From Cucumis sativus (Eukaryota > Streptophyta > Magnoliopsida > Cucurbitales > Cucurbitaceae): 64,000 nt of DNA. The stretch covers positions 9,114,001 through 9,178,000 of the forward strand of contig NC_026657.2 in the NCBI RefSeq assembly GCF_000004075.3. The letters run 5' to 3'. The notes beneath the pieces were generated by a model that was not told the DNA's origin, did no database searches, and worked only from the letters and a program-made list of their open reading frames with translations. Shown piece after piece: positions 48,763 through 61,001 of this stretch; position 1 is the stretch's first letter, and every line of letters begins with the position of its first letter. A program made the position numbers and the translations under genes.

Positions 48763-51282
48763 CCTCACAAGAACAAACAGCCTTCTCTACCTCCTTTGTT
48801 TTCATACTACATGAGAAGAGAGGACTCCAATACATATGCAGTGTAAGACTTCCCCCCTCCTTTTTGCTTGAGATAATGACACTATGAGTAAGTTCTAAGC
48901 TCCATATCCACTCAAAGTTTGGTAACAATGGACGCAACCTACCCATTAGACCATTACCACATCTCTTTTTGTCAGTGACTTATCTATAAAGCAATTTTAA
49001 GAATTACCCATTTGATGTTCTCCACTTCCTGAAGAACCCTTTGTTTGGTGGCGCTGATTGAAGTTGATTTTGCCGCTAATCCGCGAGCCCTATTTCGAGT
49101 TTTAAGTGGGTTTTGCTTCAACCTCATGCCATCGTTTCGATAGGCGTAAGTTTGTAAATTCCATGAAAGCAACAGTCTTTCTAAGTTTCCTTCTGGACGT
49201 GAGGCTATATAAAAGGAGGATGCAATAATTGATGACTTCCATTAGAAATGGGTCGGTGGCTTAACCTCCTTTTTGGACTTGGCGTTGTGCTTCTTCTGGA
49301 TTTCAAACTTAGGTTTTTGCACAGTTCTTTTTCTTCCTTTCAAATAAGAAAACAATCACCTCCAAAACTATGGGTTAACTTTTAATTACATAACTCTTCT
49401 AATTTGCTATTAAAACTTTGATATTCATATGTTGACATTCATATTTTCATCATTGCTTTCAAATACTCCTTAACAGTGATGTTGAATCCATCCCTTCACA
49501 AACTTGTCCATATATTAGTTCTTTAATGTGCATCAAATCCTGATCTAAACTAAATTACTTTTGATCATATGAAAATGTCTCTTTTAACTTTGTTATTTAA
49601 TTTAGTTGCATTCTACACTTTCAACTTCATCCATAAATTAGTTTCAAATATTTTTAAATTCTACAAAACTTTTAAACATAATTATAGTTTTAAATGTTTA
49701 TCAAAATTTAATCTTTATTTTAAAATTTTCAATACTGTTTACAAACAATATTGATTCAACTTTAATTTTTATTTATATATTATATTATAAATTTTGATTT
49801 AATTAAAGACAGTCATCAAACAACTAAAAAGTGCACTAAGTACAACTTCAAGTGGTGGTAGTGTAACTATGAAGCAAATACCAACTCATCGGTTTCAAAA
49901 ATTAAAAAGGCACACAACTATAAACTCAAGTGTCATATACACAATAGTATCTTATATAAATGACTAAAAAAACATAGTTGAAGGAAGATATGTCAAAATC
50001 CTATATATTTATTTTCAACTGTTAAGTTACTCACAAATTTAAGACTGGCTCGAGCATCGAGGTGCGTGTTTGAATTTTCATAAAAAAAATTGTAAAAAAT
50101 AAATATAAAATTTTAAATAATATCAAATTCTTTAGTACATGAGCATCTAGATATATATTAAGTGTATAGTTGGGTAAATCTCATAATCTCTTCTTCCTTT
50201 AACAATAAATATACATAAATCTAGATATAGATAAGCTACCTCTTTGACCTAATAAGCCATAACTATTTATTAATAATGTAAACAACATTTGATCGGTAGT
50301 AGTTGAATGAGTTGACTTAGTAATAAAACCATCACGTCTCTATCATATTGTATATAAATATACTAAAAACGTGTAAGTGTAAATATTTAAATGAAAAGGA
50401 AAATGACTACAAAATTGACATGGTCATGCTCCAACATATACATAAACATTCATATTCATGTGTGTGTATGCAATGATAAAAATGGGAAATTGGGAATTAG
50501 TGGGATTACTAAGAACCCAATAATTTAATTGGAAAGAATTAATATTGAGGAGATGAATGGATTGATATTAAAATAACAAAGAAATGTATTATGTAAAAGA
50601 GAAGTGATAACCGACAGTTTATCAGCAACGAATTTAACGAACACCCGCCATTGGGACCCTCATATGTCTCTTCAATTCTTGATTCTATCCAATTTTAGCC
50701 GTCCGATTCCATATCACTATTCGCCAATCACACCAAAGTAAACGCCTTCGTCTCTCTTTCTTTTAATTGCTTTTTTTTTTTTTTCCTTTTTGTTTTCGCG
50801 ATCTGTACAACGCATCGCTTCATACCAAATTTCACTACTTTTCTTTTTTGAGTTAAAATTTCGTTCCGTTATGTTATATTATGAAACACCCACTTTTTAT
50901 TTTTTAATTTTGAAGATCTTTTCGATTTGGGTTTTGGTGTGGACTTGAGTTTCTGTCACTGTCTTTGGAATCTATCTATTCTAATCCCTTCTTTTTTTTG
51001 TTTTGTTCATAGCTTTGTTTGCCTGAAATTTTAGATCGGGGGTTTTACTTTCCGAGAAGGGGTTTTTTTTTATGGGGTTGTTGGGTTCATAAGTTTTTGA
51101 ACCCGTGAGCGTTGACCCAGTTGTGAAATCGGAGTTTCGAGTGAGAATTTTTCATTGGGGGTTCAGATGAATTGGATTTCTGAGATGAGTCGATTCAGAA
51201 ATCGCAAATCTGGGTCCGATTTTTGGTGTAGTTGATAGGGTAAAATTTCGATTGGATTTGTAGTTAGTGAGAGTTTTGAACT
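48763..51282. other. Intergenic region between divergent ARPC2B and CaaX-protein genes
   Basis: The left ~450 bases may be ARPC2B leader; they contain minus-strand ORFs with upstream ATGs (48713-48946 and 48984-49172) that resemble nothing I know. The middle is AT-rich. From about 50640 the DNA becomes leader-like, with a T run near 50771-50783, and leads into the next gene. Confidence 0.55.
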
Positions 51283-52294
51283 ATGGATATTGGCGATTCT
51301 AAGGATGTTAATGGCTGTAAAGAGAAGACTATGGACTCTGCAGCTGCCGGAGAAGTTGGGGATCACAGTAACGGCGAAGAATACAGTGAATCGAATGCCC
51401 TATTGCCGCCGCGCCGCGGTGGAATGTCGAGGAAATTGAATAAGCCGAGGATGAAAGTTCGGTGGAATGATAGTAATGGTAATAACCTAGCAGAGATTTT
51501 GGAGTTTCAACCAAGGTAGCTAAAATGTCTTTTTTTTCCCTTTTTGGTTGCATTTTGATGGTCTTTTTGGGCATGTTTTTTTGTTGTTTAGGGAAGATGG
51601 GTTCACCGTTCTTGTTCTCTTTTTTACGTTTAGAGCATTAGAATCTGGGACTCAGAGTCGCCGTTTATATTTGAACTTGAGATGTTGAAGAAGCTGTAAG
51701 TTTCCATATTTGGGAACCGACACTCTGGATTTGGAACTTTGGAACTTTGGAACTTGAGTTTACCTCTTTTCAGTCTTCTTCTAGAAATCCTGTTTTGTAA
51801 TATGCTGCCTCATGGATAGAGCTGATCTCTTCTTTTGGCTTTTTCTAGTTCATTGATGACATTTGATTGCTAGGACAACACAATTTCAAGCATAGCTTAG
51901 TTGAAAGAGCACTAATTATCCTTTCAAAAGTTGATGGTTCGATTCCCACCTCTCTATTTGTTAAGCTCAAAAAGAAAATCAATCGTCAGAACAACGGACT
52001 TCTCTTATCTCTGCATTGGAGCTTGCATACATTTCTTTAGTATCTACTTGAAGTGGCTTGAATGGTTTGTGCTTCATTTTGGTGATGCTTTCTGACATAA
52101 TTGGTTGTTCTTAACACTGAAGTTTTCAAGTAGATGAAGTCTGTTTTGAACATGATGAATGGTGTTGTGGATATTGAGAATTTCATTGCTTTTAGATTTG
52201 TCATTTATTCTGGTCTTTCTGTTGTCTGTTGTACAGTGACGTGAGCGACTCCGGTGACGAGGAGGCTGATTCTTGCAGCTGTATAATCATGTAG
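51283..52294 (+). CDS. Small plant protein with C-terminal CaaX (CIIM) motif
   Basis: Two exons (51283-51515 and 52237-52294) join with AG|T making Ser, giving 96 residues. The N-terminal half is acidic and polar. A basic middle reads PPRRGGMSRKLNKPRMKVRW, followed by NDSNGNNLAEILEFQPS and an acidic, Asp/Ser-rich stretch (DVSDSGDEEAD). The last residues are SCSCIIM. The final four, Cys-Ile-Ile-Met, fit a CaaX box for farnesylation (Met at the last position), and the nearby Cys could be palmitoylated. I recall uncharacterised plant homologues sharing the RRGGMSRK and WND blocks, but no assigned function. Without the second exon the ORF would end a residue or so past EFQP, so the prenylation signal depends on the splice. 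Confidence 0.75.
51893..51985 (+). mobile_element. Short tRNA-derived SINE-like copy in intron of the CaaX-protein gene
   Basis: An A-box-like TAGCTTAGTTGAAAGAGC is followed 32 bases later by a B box GGTTCGATTCC, then a short body (cacctctctatttgtt) and an A-rich tail. The order and body resemble the copy at 28100-28200. It is not a complete tRNA: acceptor and anticodon stems do not close. Confidence 0.5.
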
Positions 52295-54011
52295 ATTATT
52301 ACATCAGATATTAGTATATAATGACAAGAACAATGTGGTTTCTTTACGACTAAACTGATAATAATTGGAGATGTTTCTGACTTTATACCGGATTGCTTTG
52401 CTGCTACGCCCACTGCCAGAAACGTTCAAAGATCGGTTCATTGATATGTCGTTACATCAAGCAGTTTCTGGCGATGTGTCCCAGTGACATCTTGTACTGT
52501 TTCGGTTTTTCAAATTAGTAAGATGACCTTCCAGGTGACAATATACTATATGGATGGATGATGCTGATATATATTGATATTATTAAATCAAACATTCAGA
52601 TTAGTTGAGCTTTTGACAGTGCAAATGATACATTGTGTAATGCAAACACTTGGAATTTTTCATATACCCATCATGAATTCTAGAGCTTCTCTTCTCTACC
52701 TTTTCCCTCTCTGCTTTATCACTCCCGATATCGAGATTTTGTGAATGTTCTTGTCAAATCTTCTTGTTTTCATCCCAAATTAACAAAACAACAGTGTTGT
52801 AATATAATAAGAAACTCAAAGAACCATGTGTTTCCAACCTTTCAACGATTAAGAGTGTCTCAATCGACTTTCGAAGTGCTTCAAAGACAGAGAAAACTAA
52901 AAACAGTCATCGAGCGGTAAATAAAATAACTATATGTTCTTTTAAGTTAAAGCTGTAAGATTGAGCATATATATTGTTCTACTGTACTGATAAAAGAGAC
53001 AGAATTTAAACTCGATTTTGTTGTATTGGTTAAATTACACACTTAAAATAGCTATACTCCTAAAGAATTTCAATTACACCATTCAACAGTTTTCTAGATA
53101 AATAAATAACCTGACATTTACCTTTATTTTGTCATCTTTTATGGATGCTCACTCTACTCTTTCCTCTTTTATGATGGATTCACCAGTTAAAGTAATACAC
53201 AGACATAAATATAAAAAGGGGTTGTAAATTCAGAATTGTAATGCGATGTAACTGATCTTAAATAATACGAACAAGAAAACTGAGAACTTTTCTTCCTTGC
53301 TAAATGATACCAATATATTGAACATTAACAAAAAAAAAGTGTCTTTTTTATTTTATTTCATTAAAAATATTTTCTTTTTTAGTTCTACAGCTCTGACTTG
53401 GTCAGTAGCTAGCCCAACTTTGTTTGTGCCAATGAATAATAGATAAAATTGTTTATTTGATTTGAAAACTATCTGTTAAAAAAAAAAATGATAGAAGCAA
53501 TTCTCGAAATTTCCCCATTTTTTTCTTATTCATACTGACTTATTTTGCAATAACTGGTAGCAGTTTAAGATTAAGCAGAAAATAGATTGAAATGTGAAGG
53601 TATGGTTATTTTTAGCAAAAAAGTGTGTTGAATGCATGAAGCATAGAAATGAAAAGAAAAAGACAACTTGATTGAGTTGCAAGAATTAATGGCTGTTTAA
53701 TCCCCAAGTCCTTGTTTCTCGTATAGTTGTTGTAATGGAGAAGGTTGAATCAGCCACATCTATCTCATGTTGTCCTCTGTCAAATAACTAACATAAGAAA
53801 AATAAGAAAAGAAAGAATCACCATTCAACCTCTGTCACCATCAAATCTCCTTAAACCTCTCTGTTTTAAGAGAAATGTTCGCCTCATCTTCCACTTCTCT
53901 CCCGTTGAATATCTAAGAGAAGGAAAGAGGAAAGAGGGAAAAAAAAAAAAAGGAAAAGAAAAAGAAGAAACAGAGGAAGAAGTGAAATTCGGATCGTTCC
54001 AGTCCTCCCAT
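52295..54011. other. Intergenic: 3' flank of CaaX-protein gene and leader of DUF810 gene
   Basis: This is AT-rich with no coding signal. The last ~100 bases are purine-rich (A12 run near 53939-53951, then GAAGAA). An in-frame ATG at 53745 lies upstream of the chosen start, but the extra residues are low-complexity and absent from the family. Confidence 0.6.
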
Positions 54012-57000
54012 ATGGGGCACAGCCACAACGTCCGCCGTGAGTCCTTGTCAGGTCACTTATCCGTGGCCCGACCGGACTACCACGTCGACGTTTTCGAGAA
54101 CGATCTAGTATGGCCCTTCAACAAGCTCGACGGAATTGACCGTGATAACGTCCGTGAGACCGCCTACGAGATCTTCTTCACGGCTTGCCGCTCCTCGCCG
54201 GGCTTTGGAGGTCGGAACGCTCTCGCATTTTACTCCTCTTCTAATAATGATAATGCCGATGGCGCCTCGGGCCCGAAGCCTAATGGGGTTGTGATGACAC
54301 CTACTAGTCGGATCAAACGAGCACTTGGGTTGAAGATGTTGAAGCGATCGCCATCTAGGAGAATGTCGTCCGGCGGAAATAGCGGTTCCAATCCATCTTC
54401 CCCTAGCTCTCATAGTTCCAGCGGGTCGAGCCCTGCTTTGTCGTATACTCTGCCGTCACCAAGACCGCGCCGGCCAATGACATCGGCTGAGATTATGAGG
54501 CAGCAGATGAAGGTTACAGAGCAGAGTGATAATAGGCTTAGGAAGACTCTCATGAGGACTCTTGTTGGCCAAGTACGTTTCTTCTTTCATTTCTAATTTC
54601 TTCTTAATGTATAATCTTTGTGCTTGTGTTTAAAAGCTTCTGGCTCTAGTTGTGACTTTTGCCTACTATGAACAGATGGGAAGACGAGCGGAGACCATAA
54701 TTCTTCCATTGGAGCTTTTAAGACATCTAAAGCCATCCGAATTCACCGACGCAAATGAATATCATTTATGGCAGAAACGACAGTTAAAGATTCTTGAGGC
54801 AGGGCTTCTTCTTCACCCTTCCATTGCACTTGATAAATCAAACACATTTGCAATGCGTCTTAGGGAGATCATTCGTGGGTGTGAATCGAAGCCGATTGAC
54901 ACAGGGAAGAACTCTGACACTATGAGAACGCTTTGCAATTCTGTTGTGTCATTGTCTTGGCGCAGTGCTAACGGAATTCCAACCGATGTGTGCCATTGGG
55001 CGGATGGTTTCCCTCTCAACATTCACATCTACGTTGCTCTTCTTCAATCCATCTTCGACGTCAGAGACGAGACACTAGTACTTGACGAGGTAGACGAACT
55101 TCTCGAGCTAATGAAGAAGACATGGTCAACGTTGGGAATCACTAGGCCGGTTCACAATATATGTTTCACATGGGCATTGTTCCAACAGTATGTTGTGACA
55201 GCACAGCTTGAGCCAGACCTTCTATGTGCTGCTCATGCTATGTTGGCAGAGGTGGCCAACGATGCCAAGAAGCCAGATCGTGAAGCGGTATATGTTAAGC
55301 TTTTGTCGTCAGTGTTGTCATCGATGCAGGGTTGGGCAGAGAAAAGGTTACTTCATTACCATGACTATTTCCAGAGGGGGACAGTTGGTCAGGTAGAAAA
55401 CCTTCTTCCCTTAGCCTTATCTGCATCAAAGATTCTAGGTGAAGATGTTACCATCACAGAAGGGGCAGGGAAAAACGAGGGAGATGTATTGGTGGTGGAT
55501 TCTTCTGGTGATCGTGTGGATTACTACATCCGATGTTCAGTAAGGAATGCGTTTGCCAAGGTTCTCATCTCATCCATTATTAGCTTTAGCAATCATATTT
55601 ATTCAATCATTTAAGACATTCATTACAATCTCACTTCAATTTAGGTACTTGAGAATGGGAACCTCAAGGAAGTAAAAGGTGAGGTGAGCGAAGCTTTGCT
55701 TCAGTTGGCAAAAGAAACAGAGGATTTGGCATTAAAAGAAAGGGAAAGCTTCAGTCCTATACTAAAGAAATGGCATCCAACAGCAGTAGGAGTTGCGGCA
55801 GTTACATTGCATAATTGCTATGGTACTATGTTGAAGCAATATCTAGGTGGTGTTTCTACGTTAACGAGCGAGACAATAGGTGTTTTGCATAGGGCCGGAA
55901 AATTAGAGAAGGTGCTAGTTCAAATGGTGGTCGAGGATTCCGCTGATTGTGACGACGGTGGCAAGGCTATTGTCAGAGAGATGGTTCCTTTTGAAGTTGA
56001 TTCCATTATAATGAACCTCTTAAAAAAATGGGTTGATGAGAGGTTAAAGAGACAAAGAGAGTGTCTTAGCAGAGCAAAAGAATCAGAAGTAAGTGAGAAC
56101 AGTGATAGTGTTCTTCAACTTGTATTTGGTATCAGCAAGTAATCGATCTTTTCCATTTTTTTTTTTTTCTTCTTGCAGACTTGGAATCCAAGGTCCAAAA
56201 CGGAACCATACGCGCAGTCGGCTGTGGAGTTGATGAAGCAAGCTAAGGAAACTGTGGAGGAGTTCTTTGAAATCCCTATTGGAGTTACGGAAGATTTGGT
56301 TCAAGACCTAGCTGCTGGTTTAGAGCATATCTTCCAAGACTATATCACATTTGTGGCATCATGCGGTAACAGTTACACATGTTATTAGTACATTAGTTTA
56401 TTTTCTTGTTGATCCTCAATGCATTGGTGCAATTGAACAAGATCAACTGTAAAACATGCTTCATTTTCCTAAAACTCTTATTTTTTTCAGGTTCAAAACA
56501 GAGTTACCTCCCACAGCTTCCTCCTCTAACCCGGTGTAATCGAGATTCGAAGTTTGTCAAGTTGTGGAAGCGAGCCACTCCTTGTAGTGTTGTTGGAGAA
56601 GATATGAATCATATTGGTCCTCATGAACCTCATCATCCACGACCATCGACTAGCCGTGGAACCCAACGCCTATACATTCGCCTAAACACATTGCATTATA
56701 TATTTTCTCACCTACATTCACTTGACAAAGTTCTTTCCCTTTCTCCTAGAGTCACTCCTCCAACCAGCAACCGTTTTAGCAGTTCTAGATCTTATAGCAA
56801 CTCATCTTCTTACTTTGAACTAGCCAACTCTGGCATTGAATCAGCTTGTCAACATGTATCAGAAGTAGCTGCTTATCGTCTGATATTCCTTGATTCAGCG
56901 TCAGTCTTTTATGATTGCTTGTACGTGTGTGATGTAGCGAATGCACGGATTCGACCAGCATTACGAGTGTTAAAACAGAACCTTACCTTATTATGTGCAA

Positions 57001-57464
57001 TTGTAACTGATAGAGCTCAGGCCTTAGCAATGAAAGAAGTAATGAGATCCGCTTTCGAAGCATTTTTAATGGTTCTTCTAGCCGGAGGATCATCTAGGGT
57101 GTTTTATCGTTCCGACCACGAGATGATTGAGGAGGATTTTGAAAGCTTGAAAAAGGTATTTTGTGCATGTGGAGAGGGATTGATAGCAGAGAATGTCGTC
57201 GAGCGTGAAGCAGAGCCAGTTGAAGGAGTGATAGCATTAATGAGCCAAATTACTGAACAACTAGTGGAAGATTTCAGCATTGTAACTTGTGAAACAAGTG
57301 GAATTGGAGTTATGGGTTCCGGACAAAAGCTACCTATGCCTCCAACAACAGGACGATGGAATAGAGCCGATCCAAACACCATCTTACGAGTTTTGTGCCA
57401 TCGGAATGATCGACCCGCTAATCAATTCTTAAAGAGAACATTCCAATTAGCAAAAAGAAAATGA
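54012..57464 (+). CDS. DUF810 / UNC-13-like (MUN-domain) protein, At2g33420 type
   Basis: Five exons (54012-54572, 54676-55560, 55645-56088, 56179-56365, 56491-57464) join in phase to give 1,016 residues. The N-terminus MGHSHNVRRESLSG is followed by LDRD-like GIDRDNVRETAYEIFFTACR and a Ser/Gly-rich linker. The DUF810 body follows from about residue 160: EIMRQQMKVTEQSDNRLRKT, RAETIILPLELLRHLKPSEF, WSTLGITRPVHNICFTWALF, GWAEKRLLHYHDYFQR and the C-terminal LPMPPTTGRWNRADPNTILR. The family is related to the MUN/Munc13 fold. Its studied member PATROL1 moves a proton pump to the plasma membrane, so a role in vesicle tethering or exocytosis is likely but not shown for this subgroup. Confidence 0.94.
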
Positions 57465-58171
57465 AGCAAATCTTCTCTTGTATAAAGCAGAGAGAAAACA
57501 GAGGGAGAGACAGAGAGAGACAGAGTATGAGTGTGTTTTGTGTATATACCAACTTTGAATGAAGTTTGGGAGAAATTGAGGGAGGCACATTGCATACATT
57601 TTACATACCAAAGTTCCAAAGAATACCAAGTCATCGATTTGGTGGTGGGGGGGGAGAACAATTGGTTGCATTTCCTTTTGTCTCATATCTCAATTAACAA
57701 AACCACCTCTTCCAAAGAAAAAAAAAAAAAAAGAACAAAGAAAAAACATACAGCCAACATTCTTTAAAACATATCCATATATTCCTTTCCTTTTTTCTTT
57801 GTATAATGTTTAGGTGAAAACCAAATTCATATATTTAGTGAAATGAAAAGCAAAATCTTCAAATGTAACTACTACTACAGCAACAGCAACGCCAGTATTA
57901 CAATTTTAATGGCATTAATGAACCAAAACAAATGTATTTGTATCTTATAACTTTGTCTTAGGCTCTTAGCTTCGTTGTTTTTTGTTCAGTATAAAGTGTC
58001 CAAATTCTTCATGTTTTCTGCTACCTGATCATTAAACTTACATATTTGCCCACTCGTCTATATACAATCAGGAACTTAACCTCCACATCAATCTTCGTTA
58101 GGCGACTGATGGTCCAAGGACCATTTACGAACTACACATTACAACTAAAAATCGTAGCTTCATATTTCAAC
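57465..58171. other. Convergent intergenic region
   Basis: This holds the 3' flanks of the DUF810 gene (+) and the first NPF gene (-). A GAGA-rich stretch lies at 57487-57523, with G and A runs near 57645 and 57718. No coding signal is seen. Confidence 0.6.
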
Positions 58172-60906
58172 CTAGCTGTTGGTGGCCATTGATTTCTTCT
58201 TCTTGAGTTCCTCAGTAAGCAGATTGATGGAATCAGAGACTTCAGCTTTGTAAAGATACAATTTGGAAATGATAAGAAAGAGGAAGAAGTTAACAGCACT
58301 CATAACTGCAAGTAAGAGATAGAAGTAATCAAGATGAGAAGCATTCAAGTTGTTCAAAATCCATTCTTTGCCTTGTCTTTTGGTAATCTCAGAAACTTTA
58401 GAAACGATAAGACTACTGAGGAAGTTCCCAATTCCAAGTGAAGTCATTGCATAAGAAGTACCAAAACTCTTCATGTTTTCTGGTGCTTGATCATAAAAGA
58501 ACTCCTGAACAGCTACTTGAAGAAATGAGTCTGCAACTCCCGTGAGGATGAACTGAGGAAGAAGAGTAAAAATGGTTAAGGGAAGTACTTTTTGTTCTTG
58601 TGGTGATGATCCATTTTCTCTAGCAGCAACATCAAGTCTGTGCTTTTCCACTCTTGATGCCACTACCATTACCAATACATGACAAATCATTCCAATTCCC
58701 ATTCTTTGCAACATTGTGATTCCCCTTGGATTTTTTGTCACTCTGCGCACTATCTTCACAAATATCCTGTTTCAACAATCAAAATAACTAAATTAATAAT
58801 GAGGTTAACTAAGCATCATTTTTTCCAAAAATGATCGAGAAAACCTGTCATAGATGAGAATGCTGAGAAGCAATGAGATGGTGACAAAAGCATATAAACT
58901 CGCAGGAGGGACTTTGAAGTGGCTGCCAATGCTTCTATCCAAAGTGGTTCCTTGTTTGATGAAAAGGGTGTGTGTTTGTGCCGTTATTGTGTGTGGAATG
59001 AAGGTGCATATCAGAATTGGTATCATTCGCAGCATTTGTTTTGTCTCTTCCACTTCTGTCACTGAGCACAACCTCCATGGACCTCCTGAATCTCTTCTTA
59101 TAGCAGCCTTGTTCAGAAACCTACATATTATACAAAATTAAATAATTTAGAAGTTTCATAACAAAACGGAGGACTAAGGGCCTATTTAGATTCATATACG
59201 AATAAATATAGAGATTTACGTGGTTCACTAATTGTGTATTTACTAACGGCAAAAGAAGAGAAAATATTAGATTATAGAGTCAGAAGGCGCCAACAGAGTT
59301 AGAGGGTTTACACAATGCAGACTTTTAAACCATGGACGTAAAATCGTAAATAAAGAAAATAATACAAAAAAGTCAATCCAAATAAAATCTATAAATAGTG
59401 ATTAATGCCACCTCAAAGATGGAGTGGAATCAATTTTGAAATTTCCAGGCTTGGAGTAGTGTTGAATCTCAAGCTCATATAGTTGATTTGGGTCATTAGG
59501 AATAGGAAGTCTCCAATTCCAAGCAGCACCAACGATGACATTAGCGATTGTAGTAAAGGGGCTTCCACTGGGAGGCCTATGCCTATAAAAGGGAGTGCCA
59601 ACAACAAATATGATAATAGCAACTCCAATGCCAATAGTGGGTATTCCATATCCTAAGCTCCACCCAACATTGTCCTGAATGTAAACCAAAATAGTAGAGG
59701 CAAAGAGAATGCCAGAGAATGCAGTAAAGAACCACCAGTTGAAGAAGGACAGCTTTTGGGCCTTCTCTTTCGGATAAAAATCGTCGAATTGGTCGGCTCC
59801 CATCGTCGAGATGTTTGGTTTGGTCCCACCCGAAGCAATCACCAACAAGTAGAGGGAGCCAAAGAACACTGCAAGCTGTAATTTGGAGGCTTGCTTGCAG
59901 TTTTGTTTAGTAATGGGTTGTAAACACGGTGGAGGCTTTAAGCTTGGCACTGACACTGCTAGTGTTAGAAGAGACATTGCCTGCGGTAAAGAAAACCATG
60001 TTATATGTACAAACTTATACATAAAAGGCAAGAGGTTTGGTTAAACATTCCTTGTGTGTAATTTTACCAAGATTCGAATAAAATGAAATCCTTACCAACT
60101 TGTTAAATAAAATCAGAAGGTATGCTTTCAGCGTACAATTATAACACTGTATACTTCATTCATTCATCTCAAATTTCTTTTTAATTTCTGCTTTTTTAGC
60201 AACTTTAGAAACAATATGGTTATTCTAGCTAAATAATAACAATTTATTATTATTTTGCCAGAAACAAATTATGTTATCTTAAAAATCCAACTACTGAGAA
60301 TTATTTTAAAAGATGCAACCTTTTCAAACTATGCGTAACACAAATGTTAAAGCATCATTTTTTCTATCCCGAACGAAGGTAAAGAAGTCAAATCTTCATC
60401 CTCATAAAAGTTATACCACAAAAGTTCATACGAACATACCGTAAACCAAATGAAGGAGGAGATCAAGAAGGTCCGATAGCGACCAAGATGAGCATCAGCG
60501 ATGTAAGCCCCAAAGATTGGCATAATCCAAATGGCTCCATTCCAATTGGTGACATTGTTAGAGGCAGTGACAATGCCTTGGTGCAACTTGGTGGTCAAAT
60601 ATATGAATAAATTAGCAGAAACTCCTTGGAACACAATCCTTTCCAGTAGTTCATACACTGTAAATTCAAACAAACATACATGTCAATTACTGCTAAAATT
60701 AGCTATGATGACAATATTTTCCGACGACAAATTGAGAGATTTGAATTGGATAGTTTACCGATAATGAAAAAACATGCTTTCCAAGAGCCGGTTTTGGATC
60801 GAAGAAGAGGTCTGCCTTTGAGATCAACGGTTCCATCTTGGGTGTAATTGTCAATGACACTTTCTTGATGTGTTGTGGTTGTAACCGTCATTAATAGAGT
60901 TTGCAT
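58172..60906 (-). CDS. NRT1/PTR family transporter, NPF5 type (copy 1)
   Basis: Five exons (60906-60759, 60657-60440, 59980-59412, 59120-58845, 58766-58172) join in phase to give 601 residues, the usual NPF length. The N-terminus has the family phrase YTQDGTVDLKGRPLLRSKTG. The ExxER proton-coupling motif is present (YELLERIVF), followed by TTKLHQGIVTASNNVTNWNG, GADQFDDFYPKE and WWFFTAFSGILFA. The twelve-helix MFS fold ends with a short charged tail (ELKKKKSMATNS). NPF proteins are proton-coupled importers of nitrate, peptides, hormones or glucosinolates. The closest remembered subgroup is NPF5.2/PTR3, but substrate cannot be read from sequence. A second, very similar gene lies upstream in the same orientation. 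Confidence 0.94.
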
Positions 60907-60993
60907 ACGTCTTATTACTTCTTACTCTCTTTGCTCTAAGATTTTTGAGGACGGACACTCTGCAATATGCATGCAGTATCAAGTTTGAAGCTT

Positions 60994-61001
60994 TTTTATA
61001 T
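60994..61001 (-). promoter_or_regulatory. TATA box of NPF copy 1
   Basis: On the minus strand TATAAAAAA lies about 90 bases upstream of the ATG at 60906. It is followed about 25 bases later by a palindromic TGCATGCA-like element near the expected start. Confidence 0.4.

Noticed and set aside
48713-49172. Minus-strand ORFs just upstream of ARPC2B as a possible N-terminal extension
   Set aside because: They are in other frames or separated by stops, and ARPC2B orthologues start at the MACFQRASP-type sequence.
51893-51985. True tRNA gene
   Set aside because: A and B boxes are present but the cloverleaf does not close and an A-rich tail follows; treated as SINE-like.
53745-54011. N-terminal extension of the DUF810 protein from an upstream in-frame ATG
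   Set aside because: The added residues are lysine/glutamate-rich leader translation; the family begins with MGHS-type sequence at 54012.
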